The position numbers and the translations under genes are program-made. From Pseudomonadales bacterium (lineage in GTDB: Bacteria > Pseudomonadota > Gammaproteobacteria > Pseudomonadales > Azotimanducaceae), in the NCBI GenBank assembly GCA_012103505.1, contig WLWP01000001.1, positions 3,410,001 through 3,474,000 of the forward strand: DNA of 64,000 nucleotides. The letters are read 5' to 3'. Shown in pieces: positions 58,508-64,000 of the stretch; positions within the stretch are counted from its first letter, which is position 1, and each line of letters begins with the position of its first letter. A model generated the notes under the pieces. That model searched no databases. It was not told where the DNA came from and was given only the letters and a program-made list of their open reading frames with translations.

Positions 58508-59635
58508 CTACCAGGCTTTGTGAGTTCGAATGGCCATGATGAGGCCAAAACCGGCCATAAGCGTGATCGCAGATGTGCCGCCATAACTAACCAACGGTAA
58601 CGGCACACCGACTACGGGGAGAAGCCCGCTCACCATTGCAATATTAACAAACACATAGACAAAGAACGTCAGAATTAGTGCGCCAGACAATAGGCGACCA
58701 AACGTTGACTCTGCGCTTACAGCTAGGAAGAGGCCGCGAGCGATGATCAGTAAATAGAGAACCAACAACATTAGAACGCCGACTAAACCCAGCTCTTCGG
58801 CGATCACAGCAATAATGAAATCTGTCTGCGCTTCGGGTAAGAAATCTAGATGGCTTTGTGTGCCTTCCAACAGTCCCTTACCCCAAATCCCGCCTGAACC
58901 GATCGCCGTGGTGGACTGCATTATATTCCACCCGGCCCCAAGCGGATCACTTTCTGGGTCAAACAAAGTCATGATTCTCTGGCGTTGGTAGTCTTGCAAC
59001 GTATACCAAAGGCCGGGTGCGGCAGCCGCGAATCCTAAGGCCACGTATGCCATCCATCGCCACGGCAGTCCTGCCAAAACAACGACTGCAAAGCCAGCTC
59101 CAGCAACCAAAATACCGGTACCAAGATCTGGTTGCATGATAATCAAACCGGCAGGAACAGCCACGATACCCACAGCGACGCACACGTCTTGGAACGAGGG
59201 TGGCAACGGTCTCTCATGGAAGTACCAGGCAACCACCAGCGGGACCGCAATCTTCATGAGTTCAGATGGTTGAAAGCGAGTAACCCCAGGTATCTCAAGC
59301 CAACGTTGACTGCCCTTAACTGTAACTCCAACAAACAACACTAAAACCAATAACAGAACACCGAACACATAAACGAAAGGAGCCCATCGGACATACAGCC
59401 TCGGGGGCAACTGGGCAGCAATAAACAAACCTACAAACGCTAATCCGAGGCGTAACAACTGTGCTTGAAACAAACTTTGATTTTGATCGACTGCGCTAAA
59501 GAGAACCACCAACCCATAAAAGACGACCAATCCGAGTAGCAACAACAGCATCGGGTCGATGTGCACCGAGTGTAGCCAATTGTTGGCGACACTCCGCTCA
59601 TGCTCGGGCAAACTTCTTATAAAATCTCGTGCCAC
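58508..59635 (-). CDS. rodA: Rod-shape peptidoglycan polymerase RodA (SEDS)
   Basis: 375 residues from GTG 59635, which directly follows the mrdA stop (TAAGTG). Ten membrane helices; SEDS motifs GSQRWLEIPGVTRFQPSELMK, here split as GSQRWLEIP and RFQPSELMK, and QPDLGTGIL, PEAQTDFIIAVIAEELG and GVPLPLVSYGGTSA. It polymerises glycan strands together with PBP2. Confidence 0.95.
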   Translation of the reverse strand: MARDFIRSLPEHERSVANNWLHSVHIDPMLLLLLGLVVFYGLVVLFSAVDQNQSLFQAQLLRLGLAFVGLFIAAQLPPRLYVRWAPFVYVFGVLLLVLVLFVGVTVKGSQRWLEIPGVTRFQPSELMKIAVPLVVAWYFHERPLPPSFQDVCVAVGIVAVPAGLIIMQPDLGTGILVAGAGFAVVVLAGLPWRWMAYVALGFAAAAPGLWYTLQDYQRQRIMTLFDPESDPLGAGWNIMQSTTAIGSGGIWGKGLLEGTQSHLDFLPEAQTDFIIAVIAEELGLVGVLMLLVLYLLIIARGLFLAVSAESTFGRLLSGALILTFFVYVFVNIAMVSGLLPVVGVPLPLVSYGGTSAITLMAGFGLIMAIRTHKAW

Positions 59636-61519
59636 TTATCGCGCTGCTAGCTGAGGGAGTAAGTAGGCATCAATCACTTCTCTTGCAACCGGTGCGGCCA
59701 CGGAACTGCCACCGCCGCCGTTCTCAACGAGAACTGCTAAGGCAATCACCGGTTTTTCTATCGGCGCAAAAGCGATGAACCAAGCGTGTTTGCGATTGAA
59801 CTCTTCTAACTCTTCTTCTTTGTATTCTTGGCCTTGTTTGATTTCTACGACTTGGGCGGTGCCAGATTTTCCAGCCATCCGATAGGAAATATCACGACCG
59901 ATGTACGCCCAAACCGTGCCGTTTCCCCGAAAACCTTGATTACCACGATGCACAACGGCTTCCATTGCGGAAGCCATTTTCTCCCAATCTTCTGGGGTGG
60001 GCCCGCTTACGCTCGGTATGGCACTCGTCGCATCCGCTTCAATCAGCACGGAATCTGACGCGAGTAACATCCGTGGTCGCACCACCCGACCTCTATTGGC
60101 CAAAGTTGCTGCAACCGTCGCCATCTGCAGTGGTGTGACTAGAAGGTCCCCTTGTCCAATCCCCATATTAACGTTGTCACCCGGATACCAGATCTCGCCT
60201 TTGTAGGCTTTTTTCCAAACCGGGTCGGGTAACAAACCACCACTGGCGCCCGCTACGTCCACGGCGAGATCACGTCCAAAGCCAAACTGGTCCGCAAAAT
60301 CGATCAATTGCTTTGGCTCCATACGACTAGCAATGTCATAGAAAAAGACATTAGAGGAACGGTAAATCGCACGAAACAGGTCGACCTCTCCTTGCCCGCC
60401 AGAATTATTGGTACGCCAACTCCAATCTCGGTAAAGGCGCTTGAGCCCGGGTAACCGGAAAGCGCCCGTATCCTGGATCACTTCGTCCCAGCTGGTGACT
60501 TCGCTGACCAAGCCAGCCAAACCGACAACCGGTTTAAAAGTCGAGCCCGGCGCATATTGACCGTTGATCGCGCGATTGAAGAGCGGCTTGTACTTGGACC
60601 CACTGATCTCGCCAAATTCATTACCTGACATCCCGGTAATAAAAAGATTCGGGTCGTAACCTGGCTGGCTAACCATAGCGAGGATACCGCCCGATCGCGG
60701 ATCGAGGGCTACAACGGCACCTCTACTTTGACCCAGAGCCGCACTGGCCGCGATCTGTAACCGGTTATCGAGGTGGAGAGTAATATTATGTCCAGCAATG
60801 GGTGGTTGGATATCCAAAACTTGGCGGATACGACCGTGCGCATCAGTTTCCACCTGTTGGTAGCCAACTTCGCCATGCAGTGATCTCTCGTAATAACGCT
60901 CTACGCCCAACTTGCCGACAAATCGTGTGCCGCTGTAGCGGACTTCATCTAAGGTTTGTAGATCTTCTTCATTAACCCGCCGCACTGAACCAATTGCGTG
61001 TGCCAACAGATCTCCAAAGGGGTATTCGCGTACCTGCTCAGCGATAACTTCGACGCCCACAAATTCGTGGCGGTTGACGGCTAAGAGGGCAATTTCTTCT
61101 TCGTTCAGCGCATCACGCAAGACAATTGGTTGGTAGGGTCTGCGTTTTCGGGAAAATCGTTTCTCAAACTCTGATATTTCGGCTGGTGTAATGCCAACGA
61201 TGACGCTGACCTTCTGAATAATCGAAGCAAGATCCTCGATGCGCTCTGTCACTAACGCTAAGCTTGAGCTAACGCGGTTGTCTGCGATCACTTCGCCATG
61301 GCGGTCAAAGATCAAGCCACGAGGTGGTGCTAGAGGTTGGACTTGAATTCGGTTCTGATCCGAACGTGTCTGATAAGCTTCAAACTCCCACACTTGCAGC
61401 TGCACCATGCGCAAGACCAACATCCCAATCAACGCAATCACACCAACGAATAGAATCGCGGCGCGATTGAAAAACATTTGTTTTTCGCGAATGGGATCTT
61501 TTATCGCAAGTTTTACCAC
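59636..61519 (-). CDS. mrdA: Penicillin-binding protein 2
   Basis: 627 residues from GTG 61519. One membrane anchor near the N-terminus, dimerisation/pedestal domain, then a transpeptidase with SxxK PGSTFKPVVG, SxN YRSSNVFFYD and KSG AGKSGTAQVVE. It cross-links peptidoglycan during elongation in complex with RodA. Standard place between rlmH and rodA. Confidence 0.96.
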   Translation of the reverse strand: MVKLAIKDPIREKQMFFNRAAILFVGVIALIGMLVLRMVQLQVWEFEAYQTRSDQNRIQVQPLAPPRGLIFDRHGEVIADNRVSSSLALVTERIEDLASIIQKVSVIVGITPAEISEFEKRFSRKRRPYQPIVLRDALNEEEIALLAVNRHEFVGVEVIAEQVREYPFGDLLAHAIGSVRRVNEEDLQTLDEVRYSGTRFVGKLGVERYYERSLHGEVGYQQVETDAHGRIRQVLDIQPPIAGHNITLHLDNRLQIAASAALGQSRGAVVALDPRSGGILAMVSQPGYDPNLFITGMSGNEFGEISGSKYKPLFNRAINGQYAPGSTFKPVVGLAGLVSEVTSWDEVIQDTGAFRLPGLKRLYRDWSWRTNNSGGQGEVDLFRAIYRSSNVFFYDIASRMEPKQLIDFADQFGFGRDLAVDVAGASGGLLPDPVWKKAYKGEIWYPGDNVNMGIGQGDLLVTPLQMATVAATLANRGRVVRPRMLLASDSVLIEADATSAIPSVSGPTPEDWEKMASAMEAVVHRGNQGFRGNGTVWAYIGRDISYRMAGKSGTAQVVEIKQGQEYKEEELEEFNRKHAWFIAFAPIEKPVIALAVLVENGGGGSSVAAPVAREVIDAYLLPQLAAR

Positions 61520-61528
61520 GATGTACTC

Positions 61529-61993
61529 TTAAGCCCTGTGGTAGGGATGCCCGGTACTAATCGACCAGGCCCGATATAGTGCTTCAGCGAGCACGACCTT
61601 AACCAAATGATGGGGGAGCGTTAATGCTGACAGTGCCATAGTCTCATTAGCCCTAGTTTTAACCTCATCTGCTAAGCCGTCAGAACCGCCAATTGTAAAG
61701 ATCACGTCACGACCCTGCATCTGCCAGGCCTCTATGCGTTGGGCAAGTTCATTGCTGGTATACGCCTTGCCACGCTCATCTAGTGCAATAACCCAGTCCT
61801 GATCCTTAACCTTAGCAAGAATTCGCCCCCCTTCCTCGCTGATAAATCGTTGTGGGTCGCGAGCGTGCTTTGATGGGGAAATCTCTATCAATTCGATCTT
61901 GAGACTCGTGGGCATCCGCTTCGTAAAGGCATCAAATCCGGCTTGCACCCACTTAGGCGCTTTAGCGCCTACCGCTAGGATCTTTAGTTTCAT
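61529..61993 (-). CDS. rlmH: 23S rRNA pseudouridine-1915 N3-methyltransferase
   Basis: 154 residues from ATG 61993 (MKLKILAVGAKAPKWV); a longer in-frame extension overlaps rsfS and is not protein-like. SPOUT knot motifs DWVIALDERGKAYTS, FTIGGSDGLADEV and the C-terminal ALYRAWSISTGHPYHRA. It methylates the pseudouridine in helix 69. Lies 14 bp after rsfS. Confidence 0.95.
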   Translation of the reverse strand: MKLKILAVGAKAPKWVQAGFDAFTKRMPTSLKIELIEISPSKHARDPQRFISEEGGRILAKVKDQDWVIALDERGKAYTSNELAQRIEAWQMQGRDVIFTIGGSDGLADEVKTRANETMALSALTLPHHLVKVVLAEALYRAWSISTGHPYHRA

Positions 61994-62007
61994 TGATCTT
62001 TGGGCGG

Positions 62008-62370
62008 CTACGGAATCTTTTCGGTTTCTGTACCAGCGGCATCGGAGTCCAACGCTGTCCAAAGCCTTTCGAGATCGTAAAACTCTCGGGCTTCCTTTTG
62101 CATGACGTGTACGAGCACATCGCCCACATCTAGCAAAACCCATTCCATCGATTCTCGCCCTTCGACCCCGAGTGGGGGTTGGCCGAAGGCCTTTGCCGCT
62201 TCAACGACCTCGTTTACGAGCGCTTTGACATGGCGGTTAGAAGTTCCACTAACAATGACCATAAAATCGGTGATGGATGTTAACTCGGAAACGTCTAAAG
62301 AAAGGATGTCTTGGCCCTTCAAGTCTTCCAGGGCGCCGACTAGCTGATCACGAAGCTCTACTGCACTCAA
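62008..62370 (-). CDS. rsfS: Ribosomal silencing factor RsfS
   Basis: 120 residues from TTG 62370, which overlaps the nadD stop (TTGA). Typical RsfS core: ILSLDVSELTSITDFMVI, SGTSNRHVKALVNEVVEA and DVGDVLVHVMQKEAREFYDL, each quoted in part. It binds L14 and blocks subunit joining in starvation. Confidence 0.95.
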   Translation of the reverse strand: MSAVELRDQLVGALEDLKGQDILSLDVSELTSITDFMVIVSGTSNRHVKALVNEVVEAAKAFGQPPLGVEGRESMEWVLLDVGDVLVHVMQKEAREFYDLERLWTALDSDAAGTETEKIP

Positions 62371-63029
62371 ACAGAAGCCTCCACATACAGGTTGTGTTGC
62401 CTAATATAGGTCCATACGGTCTCTTCTAGCAAATCTGAAGCATCCCCACCTTCCCCAATAATCTTGCGGATATCTGTCGCGCTTATCTCAAGCATTGGTA
62501 TGTTCGTGCGCCAAATTTGTCCTGTTCGGCTGAGGTCCAAAGTCGCCACACTGTATCTCTCTTCAAGTTCCATGACATCTGCGGGCAATGGTACAGCATC
62601 GCCCGGTCGTTCGATCACTACAAAGTTGCAATAGTGCAACAGTTCTCGCCAACGATGCCATTCAGCCAACGTTGCAAAGGAGTCTTGCCCGACAATCCAG
62701 CACGGTATAAGACCTTCCGCATGGTATTCACGCACAGTCAGAAAAGTAAAAGACTTACCGGGCCGGACCACCTCTCGATCATCGGCGACCAACCCTTCGA
62801 TATTTGCACAGGCGCGCTCAAGCATGCGCCATCTATCTTCTACCGAGCAATGCGGTGTACCACGATGACCAGGACGCGCGGAAAGCACCATCTTGATCTG
62901 ATCAAGTCCCAGTGTTGCCAATATAGTTTGCGCAGCATGCAAATGGCCTTGATGAACCGGATCAAACGTACCGCCATATACTCCGACGGGATTATCTATG
63001 GCGAAGTTGTCCTGTGCCGTAAACGACAT
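62367..63029 (-). CDS. nadD: Nicotinate-nucleotide adenylyltransferase
   Basis: 220 residues from ATG 63029 (MSFTAQDNF); this start overlaps the proA stop by 38 bp, an unusually long but plausible overlap, and a longer extension is not protein-like. Motifs [18 protein letters not shown] and [10 protein letters not shown]. It makes deamido-NAD from NaMN and ATP. Confidence 0.93.
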   Translation of the reverse strand: MSFTAQDNFAIDNPVGVYGGTFDPVHQGHLHAAQTILATLGLDQIKMVLSARPGHRGTPHCSVEDRWRMLERACANIEGLVADDREVVRPGKSFTFLTVREYHAEGLIPCWIVGQDSFATLAEWHRWRELLHYCNFVVIERPGDAVPLPADVMELEERYSVATLDLSRTGQIWRTNIPMLEISATDIRKIIGEGGDASDLLEETVWTYIRQHNLYVEASV

Positions 63030-64000
63030 ACTTCTGAGAAGTGAGTCCTTCGAGCCCGACTGGTCCGCGCGCATGAATTTTATCCGTCGAAATGCCGACT
63101 TCCGCGCCCAAACCATATTCAAACCCGTCCGCAAATTGCGTCGAGGTATTGACCAAAACCGAGGCTGAATCAACTTCGGCAACAAACTGTCTGGCTCGGG
63201 TGTAATTTTCCGTAACGATACAATCAGTATGTTGGGAACCGTATTGATTGATGTGCGCAATCGCGGAATCCAACCCGTCAACTACGCGCACAGCAAGGGT
63301 TGGTCCTAAATACTCCGCATACCAATCATCTTCTGTCGCCTCTGCCATCGCACCCACAAACTGACGTGCAGATTGACAGCCACGCAGGGCTACACCTTCT
63401 TCACTGTATCTTTGCGCGAGCTCCGGCAGCACGTCTCCAGCGACTTCTCGATGGACCAGTAAAGTTTCCAGCGCGTTACATACCGCATACTTTTCAACCT
63501 TGGAATTGAAGGCAATATCTTGCGCCATGCGCACATCGGCGGCTTCATCCACATAGACGTGGCAAATTCCATCCAAGTGTTTGATCACAGGGATCATAGA
63601 CTCTCGCATGATGCGCTCAATCAGACCCTTGCCGCCCCGAGGGACGATGACGTCAACATAGTCATTGAGCTTGAGTAGCTCACCCACCGCTGCCCGATCT
63701 GTGGTCGGAAACAGCTGTACCGCTCGCTCAGGCAGCCCTGCCCGTTTAAGTCCTCGCGACACACACGGTCCGATGGCTTGATTAGACTCGAAGGCTTCTG
63801 AGCCGCCGCGAAGTAAACAGGCATTACCTGACTTAACAGAAAGAGCAGCAGCATCTACGGTTACGTTGGGGCGTGATTCATAAATCATCGCTATAACGCC
63901 GAGCGGTACCCGCATTTTACCGACCTGGATACCACTTGGCTGGTAACTGAGATCCGTAACTTCGCCTACTGGATCTTTCAAGCTGTCTACTTGATGTACA
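62992..64000 (-). CDS. proA: Gamma-glutamyl phosphate reductase, N-terminus outside window
   Basis: At least 336 residues; the frame is open to position 64000, so roughly the first 80-90 residues are missing. Motifs [21 protein letters not shown], split here as [12 protein letters not shown] and RPNVTVDAA, the catalytic Cys in [15 protein letters not shown], and the terminal [16 protein letters not shown]. It reduces glutamyl-5-phosphate to the semialdehyde for proline. First gene of the nadD-rsfS-rlmH-mrdA-rodA cluster. Confidence 0.95.
   Translation of the reverse strand, partial: VHQVDSLKDPVGEVTDLSYQPSGIQVGKMRVPLGVIAMIYESRPNVTVDAAALSVKSGNACLLRGGSEAFESNQAIGPCVSRGLKRAGLPERAVQLFPTTDRAAVGELLKLNDYVDVIVPRGGKGLIERIMRESMIPVIKHLDGICHVYVDEAADVRMAQDIAFNSKVEKYAVCNALETLLVHREVAGDVLPELAQRYSEEGVALRGCQSARQFVGAMAEATEDDWYAEYLGPTLAVRVVDGLDSAIAHINQYGSQHTDCIVTENYTRARQFVAEVDSASVLVNTSTQFADGFEYGLGAEVGISTDKIHARGPVGLEGLTSQKYVVYGTGQLRHR

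Noticed and set aside
1..64000. CRISPR arrays, insertion sequences, prophage and rRNA
   Set aside because: No regularly spaced repeats, transposase or integrase motifs, phage structural genes or rRNA sequence seen on either strand.

Overview
The window looks like a contig from a free-living, probably marine or aquatic, gammaproteobacterium. The evidence is gene order and Gram-negative envelope genes. At the right end, proA-nadD-rsfS-rlmH-mrdA-rodA-mltB-rlpA/dacA-ybeD-lipB is the classical gammaproteobacterial cell-elongation/lipoate cluster. In the middle, ychF-pth-rplY-prs-tRNA(Gln)-lolB diverging from hemA-prfA-prmC-moeB is the other classical gammaproteobacterial block. GC content looks intermediate (about 50%). 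Many genes start with GTG or TTG. I cannot name a genus.

Layout. 1-11.2 kb (mostly minus strand): a giant secreted DUF11-repeat protein that leaves the window at its C-terminus, a membrane protein broken at a G8 tract, a c-type cytochrome lipoprotein, and a PEP-CTERM protein with T5SS/PEP-CTERM-associated repeats. 11.3-20.9 kb: two 7TMR-DISM sensor kinase/LuxR-type regulator pairs, two small unknown genes, tRNA-Met, a porin and a methyltransferase. A palindrome of the form CCCCT-N5-AGGGG precedes the porin, the methyltransferase/kinase divergon and the second regulator gene, which suggests one regulon. 20.9-25.2 kb: small genes that include hemerythrin, cupin, globin, an AraC/GyrI-like regulator and membrane proteins. 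25.2-28.8 kb: a Kef-type antiporter and a two-gene carnitine-oxidation operon. 28.9-33.9 kb: a poorly characterised envelope group made of a secreted kinase-fold-like protein, a hydrolase with a Cys nucleophile, a beta-propeller lipoprotein, DUF4956, and a periplasmic PPP phosphatase with a kinase-like tail. 34.0-40.2 kb: a duplicated DUF1538 membrane protein translationally coupled to a P-II-like protein, then a FixLJ-type heme-PAS two-component system, a 42-residue membrane peptide and a tandem UspA. 40.2-46.6 kb: a frameshifted Ser/Thr dehydratase, a class-C beta-lactamase-like membrane hydrolase, xthA and a second-type EF-G. 46.6-64 kb: the two housekeeping blocks, on both strands.

Function. 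The right third makes and remodels the wall (PBP2, RodA, MltB, RlpA-DacA), attaches lipoate, and makes NAD, heme, proline and PRPP. The left two thirds are accessory: surface proteins, redox and oxygen sensing, and signalling. The most unusual items are an in-frame RlpA-DacA fusion, a PPP phosphatase with a kinase-like C-terminal region, the DUF1538/P-II/FixLJ/Usp module, and the repeated palindrome. Three genes carry simple frameshifts, so either the assembly contains indels or several genes are decaying or phase variable. ispE, normally between lolB and prs, is missing from its usual place.
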